Shown: positions 26,350 through 34,885, counted from the first letter of the stretch. The stretch is 64,000 nt of DNA from Burkholderiales bacterium LSUCC0115 (GCA_009646425.1 WJBW01000002.1:186001-250000); one strand, 5' to 3'. Translations and numbers: made by a program. Notes: generated by a model from the sequence alone, not told the origin.

Positions 26350-27164
26350 CGGCGTTGGAAGACTGGCCTGTCGATGGTCGAGACGGCTGGGTCAAAGCGG
26401 TAGCCCTCTAAATCAAAACCCCGAAGGTCTTCTGCCTTGGTCAGACGGTTCTGAACAATGTAGCGGGCCATGAGTCCTCTGGCCCGTTTGGCATAGAAGC
26501 TCACAATCTTGAAGTCGCCGGAGCCCTTGGCATCTTGAAAAACTGGCGAGACCAGCTGCCCCTGAAGCCCCTCACTCGTGACATCCTGGTCGTTGACCGG
26601 CCGGTCATTCAGACACACGACTTTGAAGTATTCCTCTGAGGCCAAGTTAATGGTCACCGCAGGCTCTCCCCTGCCCTTCAAGGCTGACAAGTCTTGGTTC
26701 AATGACTGGGTCACCCGGTGTCCCCAGTAGTGGTAGAGGTCCTGTCCGCGGGGGTTGCTTAACCGTGTACCCATCTCGAGTCGATAGGGCTGCAAAGCAT
26801 CCAAGGGCCGCAGAACCCCATAGAGGCCTGAGAGCATTCGCAGCCGATCCTGAGCCCAAGCGATGTCCTGCGCATTCAGACTGGTCGCCGCAAGACCCTC
26901 ATAGACATCCCCATTAAAAGCAAGAATGGCGGGACGAGCCACCGGGTAACCAGCACCCGGCTGCCAGGCCTTGAAGCGTTCTGCGTTGAGCTGTGCCAGT
27001 TTGTCGCTGATACCCATCAATGACGACAGGCTGCTGGCTGATATCTCTCTGGCTCGCTTGATCAGCGGCAGGGCCTGGTCCTCGAGGGCTGGCTTGGAGA
27101 GGTCGATGGGCGGCAGGGACGTCTCGAAATCGAGCGTTTTGGCTGGCGACAGTAGGATCAACAT
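26340..27164 (-). CDS. yaaA: Peroxide stress protein YaaA (DUF328)
   Basis: A 274-residue cytosolic protein starting MLILLSPAKTLDF, the invariant start of the YaaA family; the four-residue longer start at 27176 is less likely. Other landmarks are FNGDVYEGL, YGVLRPLDALQPYRLEMGT and NLASEEYFK. In E. coli YaaA lowers intracellular free iron and protects from peroxide; the fold binds DNA. It is divergent from the LEA-type lipoprotein gene with only 26 nt between start codons, so both promoters must lie partly inside coding sequence. Confidence 0.92.
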   Translation of the reverse strand: MLILLSPAKTLDFETSLPPIDLSKPALEDQALPLIKRAREISASSLSSLMGISDKLAQLNAERFKAWQPGAGYPVARPAILAFNGDVYEGLAATSLNAQDIAWAQDRLRMLSGLYGVLRPLDALQPYRLEMGTRLSNPRGQDLYHYWGHRVTQSLNQDLSALKGRGEPAVTINLASEEYFKVVCLNDRPVNDQDVTSEGLQGQLVSPVFQDAKGSGDFKIVSFYAKRARGLMARYIVQNRLTKAEDLRGFDLEGYRFDPAVSTIDRPVFQRRQD

Positions 27165-27190
27165 GGGCTTGATCATGCCATACTGACCCC

Positions 27191-27658
27191 ATGAAAAGAC
27201 TGCTCACCCTCCTCCTGACTGGGGCCTTTTTGACCATCACTGGCTGTGCTGGACCAGGTGGTGCCAGCCTGACACCCACGGTAGAGCTACAAGACGTTCG
27301 CGTGGCCGGATTCGATCGCGAGTGGGTCGACCTGACCATCACCCTTCGGGTGGTCAACCCCAACTCCGTCGAGATTCCACTAGAAGATCTGACAGCAGAC
27401 ATCCGGCTCTCGGGCCAGCTGGTGGCCACCGCCAAGTCAGTCCAGGCCAAATACCGGCTCACCCCCCAACAGGCCATTAGTCTGCCGCTCACCGCCCGCA
27501 TCGAGTTCAAAACCCTGCCCGATGTCCTGCGACAGTCAGCCCTGGCGATCGTCTCCGGTGGGCTGCGCTACGCCGTCACTGGCAGTGCCACAACCGGCAA
27601 CGGACTCATCCCCTTGCGCTTTAGCAAAGAGGGCGTCCTGAGGTCGCCGGCCCGTTAA
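27191..27658 (+). CDS. LEA type 2 / WHy-domain lipoprotein
   Basis: A 155-residue predicted lipoprotein: basic start, hydrophobic stretch, then ITGCAG with the lipidated Cys near 19. The mature part is one beta-sandwich LEA14/WHy domain, with VDLTITLRVVNPNSVEIPLEDLTADIRLSGQ-like sequence at 46-80 (the characteristic NPN) and GLRYAVTGSA near the end. Such proteins are linked to desiccation or stress protection, but bacterial roles are largely unproven. The last 123 nt are antisense to the end of the cation/proton antiporter gene. Confidence 0.85.
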   Translation: MKRLLTLLLTGAFLTITGCAGPGGASLTPTVELQDVRVAGFDREWVDLTITLRVVNPNSVEIPLEDLTADIRLSGQLVATAKSVQAKYRLTPQQAISLPLTARIEFKTLPDVLRQSALAIVSGGLRYAVTGSATTGNGLIPLRFSKEGVLRSPAR

Positions 27659-28816
27659 CAGCACCATCGCACTCGACACCAGCACCACCCACATCACCGC
27701 CCCGGTGGGGAAGGCCTTGGCCGACAGGTCAGTCTGATCAAACGCAATCAGAATCAAGAGCACCGTAATCAAACCGCGGGGTGAGACCCAGACCAGCCCC
27801 TGGCGAAGCGGTGCACGGACCAGCCAGAGAATGGGCCACCGAATCAGGTAGATGCATATCAGGATGACCGCTGCCAGTCCCATCGACTCGATGGCCAGCA
27901 GACTGGCCAGGTCCGTCCAGAGCCCCAGCAGGATGAAAAAGATCGACCGCACCGCAAAGGTGAACTCCGTCACCTGCGCCTTGAACTCCTTGGTCGTCTG
28001 GGGGAAGTCCTCACTGCCCCAACGGCGCAACAAACGGCTGCGTCGCTGTAAAGACGGCAGGTTGGACAAAAAGAGACCAAAGGCCAACACCAGCAGCAGC
28101 GGCGACAAATTGAGCGCCTTGCCCGTTGAGTAGAGAAGGAGCAGGCCAGCCATCATCGGAACAAATCGCACATGGCCCGTCAGGCGGTTCATCAGTAGAT
28201 ACAAACCGAGGACAAAGACCACCGAGATCGCAATGGTCGCCAGACCACCCCCCAATAGGCTCACCGCGAAACCCGTAGCCACGCCACCAGATCCGAGCCA
28301 GCTGTAAAAAAGCAGCACGCCGATGATGTCCGCAAAAGCACTCTCGTACGTGATGAACTCTCGGGCCTCATCGCCAAGCCGCTGAGCAGCCGGAATGGCC
28401 ACGGCGCTGCTCACCACTGCCAGAGGAATGGCCAACAAGCCAGCCTGGTACTGGTTCATGCCCAGAAACCAGACCATGCCCATCCCCAGGACGAATGACA
28501 GACCGACCGTCGCGACGATGGCCGCCAGCAGGGCCTGGGCCAGACGCGAGAGATTGCCCCAATGCACATCCAGATCCAAGGAGGCCTCTAACACAATGAG
28601 GATCAGACCCAGGGTGCCCAGGACAGGTAGGGCGGTGTCAATCGTCTGGCGAACCTGCTGATCCGACAAAAAGACATTCCCCAACAGACCCGCGGCCAGC
28701 AAGACCAAGATAGCCGGAAAATGCCAATGACGGGCCGCAATGTCGACCACATAGGCGGCCAGCAAGACCGCTGATCCCACCAGAATAAAGTCGACTGTCA
28801 TGCGGGGGTCAGCCAA
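27536..28816 (-). CDS. Cation:proton antiporter (CPA family)
   Basis: A 426-residue inner-membrane antiporter with about 12 hydrophobic segments and a core like NhaP/KefB-type exchangers. The ion-binding half holds ITYESAFADIIGVLLFYSW near 153-171 (Glu/Asp in helix 5 equivalents). A second conserved segment is RSIFFILLGLWTDL near 280. There is no TrkA-N/C regulatory domain. The last about 35 residues form a hydrophilic tail encoded antisense to the LEA lipoprotein gene. It overlaps the end of the upstream dehalogenase gene by 19 nt and is probably cotranscribed with it. Confidence 0.88.
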   Translation of the reverse strand: MADPRMTVDFILVGSAVLLAAYVVDIAARHWHFPAILVLLAAGLLGNVFLSDQQVRQTIDTALPVLGTLGLILIVLEASLDLDVHWGNLSRLAQALLAAIVATVGLSFVLGMGMVWFLGMNQYQAGLLAIPLAVVSSAVAIPAAQRLGDEAREFITYESAFADIIGVLLFYSWLGSGGVATGFAVSLLGGGLATIAISVVFVLGLYLLMNRLTGHVRFVPMMAGLLLLYSTGKALNLSPLLLVLAFGLFLSNLPSLQRRSRLLRRWGSEDFPQTTKEFKAQVTEFTFAVRSIFFILLGLWTDLASLLAIESMGLAAVILICIYLIRWPILWLVRAPLRQGLVWVSPRGLITVLLILIAFDQTDLSAKAFPTGAVMWVVLVSSAMVLLTGRRPQDALFAKAQGDESVAGCGTASDGVAQPTGDDRQG

Positions 28817-29520
28817 TCCAAAAAGTCTTGCAGATCGCGTCCCTCACCAGAGGGGGAGACCCCCAAAACCTCCATCGGCACCTGCTGACGGTTGACCCAG
28901 AAGGCCTGCAAGCCTGCCCAACGGGCACCACAGACGTCCCAGGCGTTAGAAGACACCAAGCAGACCTGATGGGGCTGAACCTGAAACGCCTCCACCACCA
29001 AGCCGTAGGCCTGCGGAGCGACTTTGAAGGTCTTGAGCTCATGTACCGACAGAACAGCCTGAAAGGCATCCCCCAGTTGGGCCGCTGAGATGGCCTTGTG
29101 CAGCATCTGCGGATCGCCATTCGAGAGAATGCACATACGCCGGCCGCTGTCGCGCAGGGCCGACAAGACCTGTGCCACCTCTGGATAGGGTGTGAGGTGG
29201 GCATAGGCGCCCAACAGCGTCTCTCGTTGCGCATGGGTCATCGACAGTCCAAGCCGGCGGTCGACGAAGTCCAACGCGTCCATGGTGATCTGCCAGAAAG
29301 AGACATAGTGATCAGGACCCGCCAAGGCACGAAGCCTGCTGTATTCCAACTGCTTGTCCCGCCAAAGCTGAGCAATCGATTCGCCCTGACCCGGGAAACA
29401 GGCCTGCGCGGCCTGAGAGACCGCATAGACGTTGAACAGGGTGCCGTAGGCATCAAAGGCCACAACCCGAAGATCGCTGGCTACGCCGTGCGTGAGAACG
29501 CTGTTTGGGCTGGAGGTCAT
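28798..29520 (-). CDS. Haloacid dehalogenase, type II (L-2-haloacid dehalogenase family)
   Basis: A 240-residue HAD-superfamily hydrolase. Motif I is FDAYGTLFN (nucleophile Asp in VAFDAYG, near 26), motif II is ILSNGD near 130, the Lys of motif III is in FKVAPQAYGLV near 165-175, and SSNAWDVCGA near 190-200 supplies the acidic end. The arrangement matches L-2-haloacid dehalogenases, which hydrolyse 2-haloalkanoic acids to D-2-hydroxyacids through an aspartyl ester, though many family members act on other substrates. The usual second Asp of DVYGTLFDV-type motif I is Asn here. Confidence 0.88.
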   Translation of the reverse strand: MTSSPNSVLTHGVASDLRVVAFDAYGTLFNVYAVSQAAQACFPGQGESIAQLWRDKQLEYSRLRALAGPDHYVSFWQITMDALDFVDRRLGLSMTHAQRETLLGAYAHLTPYPEVAQVLSALRDSGRRMCILSNGDPQMLHKAISAAQLGDAFQAVLSVHELKTFKVAPQAYGLVVEAFQVQPHQVCLVSSNAWDVCGARWAGLQAFWVNRQQVPMEVLGVSPSGEGRDLQDFLDWLTPA

Positions 29521-29542
29521 GCCCCCAGTTTAAACGAGCCGA

Positions 29543-30322
29543 CTACTGATCCACCGTTCGGATGTGCCTCTCAAAAACAGGCTTGGAGCGTTCCTTTTCC
29601 ATGGTGGACCAGTCGGGTGCTGGCAGGTCGTGAAAGGCCTGCCGAATGCGCTCGCCCCAGGAGGCCCTCAGCATATTGAAGTAAGGGTCCTCCTCGGTGA
29701 CCGAGACAAAATGACTCACCTGCAGACTATCGGCCTGATAAACCAGCAGATCCAGTGGCATGCCCACAGAGATATTGGATTTCAGAGTGGAATCCATGGA
29801 GATCAGGACACACTTCACCGCCTCGTCCAGCGGGATCTCGGGGCGAATGACCCGGTCCAGGATCGGCTTGCCGTACTTGGATTCCCCGATCTGAAAACAA
29901 GGGTTCTCGGAATGCGCCTCAATGAAATTGCCAGCTGCATAGATCTGAAAGAGCCGGCAAGACTCGCCGCGGATCTGCCCACCCAAGATAAAGCTGCAAT
30001 TGAAGTCGATGCCCATCTCGGCCAACGCCTGATGGTCGCGCTCGTAGACCTGTCGAATGGCTGCGCCCACCACCGTGGCGGCCTCGAACATATTGGCGGC
30101 CGACCAAATGGACTCTGACTCGACCGATTCCTTTAGGATCTCTCGCACACTCTGGGTAATCGCCAGATTGCCGGCCGACATCAGTACGATCATCCGGTCA
30201 TCAGGACGCTCAAAGACGCTCATCTTCCGGAAGGTCGACACCTGGTCCATGCCGGCGTTGGTTCGGGAGTCGGACAGGAAGACCAGTCCCTCTTGGAGTC
30301 TTGCAGCAACACAGTAGGTCAT
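29543..30322 (-). CDS. Anbu: ancestral proteasome beta-subunit-like protease
   Basis: A 259-residue N-terminal-nucleophile hydrolase of the proteasome/HslV fold. It begins MTYCVA; removal of Met would expose Thr as nucleophile. Family landmarks are GLVFLSDSRTNAG near 12-24, RKMSVFE near 32 (the Lys33 equivalent) and LMSAGNLAITQ near 47-57. Unlike HslV there is no ATPase partner nearby. It lies next to transglutaminase, alpha-E and ATP-grasp genes, the conserved Anbu neighbourhood. Role unresolved: processing of a peptide made or crosslinked by these partners is an inference. Confidence 0.9.
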   Translation of the reverse strand: MTYCVAARLQEGLVFLSDSRTNAGMDQVSTFRKMSVFERPDDRMIVLMSAGNLAITQSVREILKESVESESIWSAANMFEAATVVGAAIRQVYERDHQALAEMGIDFNCSFILGGQIRGESCRLFQIYAAGNFIEAHSENPCFQIGESKYGKPILDRVIRPEIPLDEAVKCVLISMDSTLKSNISVGMPLDLLVYQADSLQVSHFVSVTEEDPYFNMLRASWGERIRQAFHDLPAPDWSTMEKERSKPVFERHIRTVDQ

Positions 30323-30346
30323 GGCGTGGGAGTGTAACGCTTAGAG

Positions 30347-31150
30347 TCAATGACAGACCGAGACCGCCACTCGCATGGTCTCCGCACCGCCGCCCTGGCG
30401 AACCCCGCGGACAGGCGAAACGGCCTCGTAATCCTGCCCGACGGCCAGCCGTATCCAACGGTCGGCCGTGAGGCACCGGTGGGTAATATCGACCGATCGC
30501 CAGTAGCCAGCAAGCCAGACATCCACCCAAGCATGGGTCGCCTCACTGGCCCTGGCCTCACCAGAGAGATAGCCACTGACATACCGAGCAGGCAGGCCCG
30601 CCGATCTGCACAAGGCCAGCATGACGTGTGCATGGTCTTGGCAGACACCGGCTCCTCGCATCCAAGCATCGATCGCAGTGGTGCCCACATGCGTGACCCC
30701 CGGGGTATAGGTCAGTCGATCCTCGATATCGGCGGCCAGCGCCAGCAACTCACTCTCTGGACTGGCCGGTGAGATGCGACTGCACGCAAAGTCCACCATC
30801 TCGGCGTTGGCCTGTGTCAGGCCGGTGGGACGGAGAAAGACTTCCACTGGCGGTTCGTGTGGAACCCTCTCGAACTGATGGCGCTTGGCCTGATCAAACG
30901 GCGTGGCCAAAGACTCCACCTCACCAACCACCGAAATGCTGATGGATTTGCTGGGCTTAGTGGTGACCAGGGTGGTGACGATGTTGCCAAAGGCATCTCG
31001 CTGCTGACGCATCTCGCCATCCCCCTTGAGTTCCCATCGCAGGACCCGGTGTCCCGGCTCATCCCTGGGGGTCAGGTAGAGGCGCTGAATGGCATAACGC
31101 GTGAAATCCTCGTAGTCGTAATGCGTCTGGTGGTTGATCTGAATTCGCAT
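30347..31150 (-). CDS. Transglutaminase-like cysteine protease/transferase
   Basis: A 267-residue protein, starting MRIQINHQTHYDYE. The N-terminal beta domain of the bacterial transglutaminase family (THYDY ... LTPRDEPGHRVLRWEL) occupies about 1-110. The papain-like core follows, with the catalytic Cys in GAGVCQDHAHVML, His in ATHAWVDVWL and Asp in WRSVDITHRC. The ATG at 31150 is chosen since it begins the conserved domain; an upstream extension of 51 residues overlaps the alpha-E gene and is unlike the family. Second gene in the minus-strand direction before Anbu. Confidence 0.9.
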   Translation of the reverse strand: MRIQINHQTHYDYEDFTRYAIQRLYLTPRDEPGHRVLRWELKGDGEMRQQRDAFGNIVTTLVTTKPSKSISISVVGEVESLATPFDQAKRHQFERVPHEPPVEVFLRPTGLTQANAEMVDFACSRISPASPESELLALAADIEDRLTYTPGVTHVGTTAIDAWMRGAGVCQDHAHVMLALCRSAGLPARYVSGYLSGEARASEATHAWVDVWLAGYWRSVDITHRCLTADRWIRLAVGQDYEAVSPVRGVRQGGGAETMRVAVSVCH

Positions 31151-31190
31151 AAGACGATTCCCTTTGTCTGAATCAATGTCGCTGTCGTGA

Positions 31191-32138
31191 CTAATGCACC
31201 AAGGGCACAAGAAATTCCTCGCTGATGCGCGAGGCCAAGTCGTTGATGTCCTTGAGAAAGCCCCCCAGGAAGCGATGGATGTCGGGCTCAAAAGATTCGT
31301 CAACTCGCAGGTACTGGATATGCGCCCGTAGACGACCGGCCTGTCGAAGAGCCTCCGAAGTCTTCGGGTCAGCCACCTGCTCCAGATTGGTCATCAACTC
31401 GGTCATACAAGCCAGCAAGGAGCGCGGCATGTCGCTGCGCTGAATCAGCAACTCCGCAATCCGAGTGGGCGTGATGATGTCACGGTAGACTTTTCGATAG
31501 ATCTCGAAGGCCGAGACCGACCGAAGCACAGAGGCCCAGAAATAGTAATCCGCACTACCAGCGGCATCGGTCAACGCCCTTTCCCGAGCCACGTACTTGA
31601 CGTCCAGAATACGGGCGGTGTTATCGGCCCGCTCGATAAAAGTGCCCATTCGACTGAAGAAATAGGCTTCGTCTTTGAGCATGGTGCCGATCATGACGCC
31701 CCGAAACAAATGAGAGTGGTACTTCACCCATTCAAAGACCTTGCCGGGATCGCGACGCCAACTGGGCGTCCGAATAAGCGCTCGCATCTCAATCCAGGTG
31801 GTGTTGACCGACTCCCACAACTCGGGCGCCAGCACGACCCGTACAGCCTTGGCATTGTCCCGTGCGGCCTGCAGGCAGCTGAAAATGCTCGACGGATTGT
31901 CGGCATCGCTCACCATGAAATCCAGAATGCGCTCGGCGGTCAGGTCCGCGTGACGAGCCTGGTAACGATCCACCAACTCACTTCGACGCAACAAGGCCTC
32001 CCACTGGGACAGCGCCTGCTCTGTTCCTCCCGGCAGCATGCTGGCCTGATGCTGAGCATCGAGCATCCGGGCCGTGTTCTCAGCTCGCTCGATGTACCGA
32101 GACATCCAATACAGGTTGTCGGCCAGGCGGCTAAGCAT
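31191..32138 (-). CDS. Alpha-E domain protein (DUF403)
   Basis: A 315-residue all-helical protein. It starts MLSRLADNLYWMSRYIERAE, the nearly invariant opening of the alpha-E family, and has further conserved stretches SRMGTFIERADNTARILDVKY and FEIYRKVYRD. Rich in Arg/Glu and probably cytosolic. In sequenced genomes it regularly accompanies circularly permuted ATP-grasp and transglutaminase genes, suggesting a shared role in making a small peptide. The ATG at 32138 overlaps the end of the ATP-grasp gene; the 10-residue longer start is less likely. Confidence 0.92.
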   Translation of the reverse strand: MLSRLADNLYWMSRYIERAENTARMLDAQHQASMLPGGTEQALSQWEALLRRSELVDRYQARHADLTAERILDFMVSDADNPSSIFSCLQAARDNAKAVRVVLAPELWESVNTTWIEMRALIRTPSWRRDPGKVFEWVKYHSHLFRGVMIGTMLKDEAYFFSRMGTFIERADNTARILDVKYVARERALTDAAGSADYYFWASVLRSVSAFEIYRKVYRDIITPTRIAELLIQRSDMPRSLLACMTELMTNLEQVADPKTSEALRQAGRLRAHIQYLRVDESFEPDIHRFLGGFLKDINDLASRISEEFLVPLVH

Positions 32139-33561
32139 GCAGCACCCAGGTGTCTTTGGTGCCACCACCCTGTGAGGAGTTCACCACCAGCGACCCCTTC
32201 TTCAGGGCCACTCGCGTCAGGCCACCGGGCACCATCGAGATCCGTTGGCCTGACAGCACAAAGGGCCTCAGGTCCACGTGTCGAGGCGCAATGCCCTCCT
32301 CCACATAAGTGGGGCAGGTGCTCAAAGCCAGGGTTGGCTGGGCGATATAGGTCTGGGGAGACGCCAGGATGCGATCTCGGAAACTCTCGATCTCTGCCTT
32401 GGTCGCCCTGGGCCCGATCAACATGCCGTAGCCACCAGCACCGTGGGTCTCCTTGACCACCAGCTCCGGTAGGTGGTCAAGGACATACCGAAGGTCTTGC
32501 TCGCGCCGACAGAGATAGGTCGGGACATTGTTCAGGATCGGCTCCTCCGAGAGGTAAAACCGAATCATGTCGGGCACATAGGGATAGACAGCCTTGTCAT
32601 CCGCAATACCGGTGCCAATCGCATTGCAGACTGTCACTCGGCCCGCCCGGACCGCACCGACCAAGCCTGCCACGCCCAGGGTGGAGTCAGCTCGAAAGGT
32701 CAGAGGATCGAGGAAATCATCGTCCACTCGACGATAGATCACATCGATGCGCTGAGGGCCCCGCGTGGTCTTGGCAAACACACGTTCATCGTTGACGAAG
32801 AGATCGCTACCCTCCACCAGCTCAACGCCCATCTGCTGCGCCAGGTAAGCGTGTTCAAAGTAGGCACTGTTATAGACGCCTGGCGTCAGAACGACCACGG
32901 TGGGATTGTCTACCCCCACTGGTGCGACCGAGCGCAGATGTTCCAGCAAGAGATCCGGATAGTGCTCGACAGGGGCCACCGCATTGCGAGAGAACAACTC
33001 TGGGAAGAGGCGCATCATGACCTTGCGATCCTCGATCATGTAGGAGACCCCCGACGGCACACGCAGGTTGTCCTCCAACACATAGAACTCCCCCTGGCCT
33101 GCTCTCACGATATCAACGCCACTGATGTGGGCCCACACGTTGTGGGGCATGTGCACACCGGTCAGCTCTGGCCGGTACTGAGAATTTTGATAGATGAGGT
33201 CCGCTGGAATCACACCGGCCTCGATGATTCGGCGGTCGTGATAGACATCCTGGAGAAAAGCATTGAGAGCGGCCACCCTCTGACGCAGTCCGGCCTCCAG
33301 GAGTTGCCACTCCGATGCGGGTAGGATCCGCGGGATTAAATCGAAGGGAATGAGCCGCTCGGCACCAGCCTCATCGCCATAAACATTGAACGTAATACCG
33401 ACCCGTCGAAACAAGAGATCGGCATCTTGACGGGCACGAGCCATCGCCTCTGGGTTTTGCTGTTCCAGCCAAGACCAGAAGCCCGCCGCATGCCCGTGTG
33501 GTTCGGCAGGCGAGCCATACGCCTTGAGGCATTCGTCGACGAAGGTCATCTCAACCGCCAT
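32131..33561 (-). CDS. Circularly permuted ATP-grasp peptide-ligase-like protein
   Basis: About 476 residues from ATG 33561 (ATG 33549 is possible). It contains the circularly permuted ATP-grasp (DUF404/DUF407) landmarks: FNVYGD near 60, RILPASEW, YLVLEDN-like FYVLEDNLRVPSGVSYMIE with the metal-binding acidic pair, VVKETHGAGGYGMLIGP, and the C-terminal ALKKGSLVVNSSQGGGTKDTW. These enzymes resemble glutathionylspermidine-synthase-type ligases, so an ATP-dependent amide bond is the expected reaction; the substrate is unknown. First gene of the four-gene Anbu module, with all starts close or overlapping. Confidence 0.9.
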   Translation of the reverse strand: MAVEMTFVDECLKAYGSPAEPHGHAAGFWSWLEQQNPEAMARARQDADLLFRRVGITFNVYGDEAGAERLIPFDLIPRILPASEWQLLEAGLRQRVAALNAFLQDVYHDRRIIEAGVIPADLIYQNSQYRPELTGVHMPHNVWAHISGVDIVRAGQGEFYVLEDNLRVPSGVSYMIEDRKVMMRLFPELFSRNAVAPVEHYPDLLLEHLRSVAPVGVDNPTVVVLTPGVYNSAYFEHAYLAQQMGVELVEGSDLFVNDERVFAKTTRGPQRIDVIYRRVDDDFLDPLTFRADSTLGVAGLVGAVRAGRVTVCNAIGTGIADDKAVYPYVPDMIRFYLSEEPILNNVPTYLCRREQDLRYVLDHLPELVVKETHGAGGYGMLIGPRATKAEIESFRDRILASPQTYIAQPTLALSTCPTYVEEGIAPRHVDLRPFVLSGQRISMVPGGLTRVALKKGSLVVNSSQGGGTKDTWVLHA

Positions 33562-33676
33562 GCCACGGTCTTCGGCTTTGCTTTGGTCATAGCCTCTACA
33601 CAGCAAATGGCATGCCATGGCATCGAATCGGGGATGACCGGCTCGCCTAGGGCCCTGAGCAAGCCTCGCAACAAGC

Positions 33677-33701
33677 GCATCGCACCAACAGGGTGCGATG
33701 C
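33677..33701. repeat. Perfect 10-bp inverted repeat upstream of the Anbu module and rlmJ
   Basis: GCATCGCACC, five-nt spacer AACAG, then GGTGCGATGC. It lies in the 235-nt divergent gap between the ATP-grasp gene (start 33561) and rlmJ (start 33797). There is no following T-run, so it is not a standard terminator. It could be an operator or a structured leader of the minus-strand transcript. The same gap also has the overlapping short palindromes around ATGGCATGCCATGGCAT near 33607-33623. Nothing else recognisable is in this gap. Confidence 0.5.
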
Positions 33702-33796
33702 TGCTGGGTTCACGCCATCCGTGCACCGACATCGATCAATCAGGCCCGTTCGTGTGCAAAGCCCGGTGCAAAGCAAAAAGCCGATAGAGTAGATGG

Positions 33797-34756
33797 ATGC
33801 TCGCCTATCGACACGCCTTTCATGCCGGCAACCACGCCGATGTTCTCAAACACGCCATCGCCCTCTACTGCCTGGACTACCTTCAGCAGAAGCCCGTCGG
33901 CCTGACAGTGGTCGACACCCATGCCGGTGCAGGCCGATATTCGGTAGACGCCAAACTGGTGCGGGACAAGGCGGAATACCAGACGGGCGTGGGTCGTCTA
34001 TGGCCCATGAAGGATGCCAACATGCCTGGACTGATCCGTGACTACATGGCCCAAATCCGTCTGGTAAACGACGAGCAACTGCAGTACTTACCTGGCTCCG
34101 CCTTGATGCTGGCCCAGCAGTTGCGCCCGATCGACAGCCTTCGGGCCTGCGAGATCCATCCGACGGACCACCCCATTTTGCAAGAGACCCTGGCGCCCTT
34201 CGGACGCAAGGTTAAGGCCCTGAAGTCCGACGGCTTCGTCCAGCTAAAGGCCGCTCTGCCCCCAATCTCCCGCAGAGCGCTGGTTCTGATGGACCCGTCG
34301 TTTGAGATCAAGACCGACTACGACAAAGCCATCACAGCCCTGCGGGATGCCGTGGCTCGCTTTGCCTCGGGTTGCTATGTCATCTGGCTGCCCATGCTCC
34401 AACGATTTGAAGTCGATCGATTCGTTCGTCAGGTCATGAACATGCCAGTGGCCAACAAGCTGCATGTCGCCTTTCGCGTCAGGGATCCCCTCAAAGATGG
34501 CCTTGGCCTGATGGGCAGCCACGTGATTGTTCTCAACCCGCCATATGGTCTGGAGCAGGCCTGTCGTGAGGCCATGCCGTGGCTGGTCAAACAATTGGGA
34601 CAGGATCCATCAGCAAGCTTCGAACTTCTCAAGGAGGCCAAGCCGTTCGTGCCAGCTGCATCAGCCAAAGGCACCTCTGGCCGGAGCGGCCCCACCCGTA
34701 GAACACGCAGCCCAGCCGGCACCTCTTCAACGCCCCGTAGCCGACCGCCCCAATAG
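33797..34756 (+). CDS. rlmJ: 23S rRNA (adenine(2030)-N6)-methyltransferase RlmJ
   Basis: SAM-dependent methyltransferase of 319 residues that modifies A2030 in 23S rRNA. The N-terminus MLAYRHAFHAGNHADVLKH is the RlmJ signature, followed by VVDTHAGAGRYS (SAM site) and the catalytic ALVLMDPSFEIKTDY, where the DPPY-type motif reads DPSF. The family is normally about 280 residues. Here about 35 extra C-terminal residues are Ser/Thr/Pro/Arg-rich and basic, plausibly disordered and RNA-contacting. Followed directly by a strong terminator hairpin. Confidence 0.93.
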   Translation: MLAYRHAFHAGNHADVLKHAIALYCLDYLQQKPVGLTVVDTHAGAGRYSVDAKLVRDKAEYQTGVGRLWPMKDANMPGLIRDYMAQIRLVNDEQLQYLPGSALMLAQQLRPIDSLRACEIHPTDHPILQETLAPFGRKVKALKSDGFVQLKAALPPISRRALVLMDPSFEIKTDYDKAITALRDAVARFASGCYVIWLPMLQRFEVDRFVRQVMNMPVANKLHVAFRVRDPLKDGLGLMGSHVIVLNPPYGLEQACREAMPWLVKQLGQDPSASFELLKEAKPFVPAASAKGTSGRSGPTRRTRSPAGTSSTPRSRPPQ

Positions 34757-34786
34757 AAAAAGGGAGGTGTCGTGCACCTCCCTTTT
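34757..34786. terminator. Bidirectional Rho-independent terminator, rlmJ/aceA
   Basis: Perfect 12-bp stem AAAAGGGAGGTG / CACCTCCCTTTT with loop TCGTG, starting directly after the rlmJ stop. It has a T-run on the + side and an A-run giving a U-run on the minus side. It is convergently placed, so it can end both rlmJ and aceA transcripts. Confidence 0.88.
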
Positions 34787-34794
34787 GTGTGTCG

Positions 34795-34815
34795 GACGGA
34801 TGGATCACATCCGTC
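34795..34815. repeat. Second hairpin between rlmJ and aceA
   Basis: GACGGATG, five-nt loop GATCA, CATCCGTC: a perfect 8-bp stem. It lies between the main terminator and aceA; it may add to termination of either transcript or stabilise the 3' end of aceA mRNA. No T-run follows. Confidence 0.5.
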
Positions 34816-34830
34816 ACCTCCCCTTGTTAT

Positions 34831-34862
34831 CCCCAACCCATCCTGGGTATCGTGCGTTGGGG
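34831..34862 (-). repeat. Third inverted repeat, 3' of aceA
   Basis: CCCCAAC and GTTGGGG arms flank an 18-nt middle that itself contains CCCATCCTGGG. It is the first structure met by polymerase after the aceA stop at 34886. It could be a 3' stabilising or weak termination hairpin. Confidence 0.4.
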
Positions 34863-34885
34863 GTCTCCTCCTCAGAAGCTGGTGT

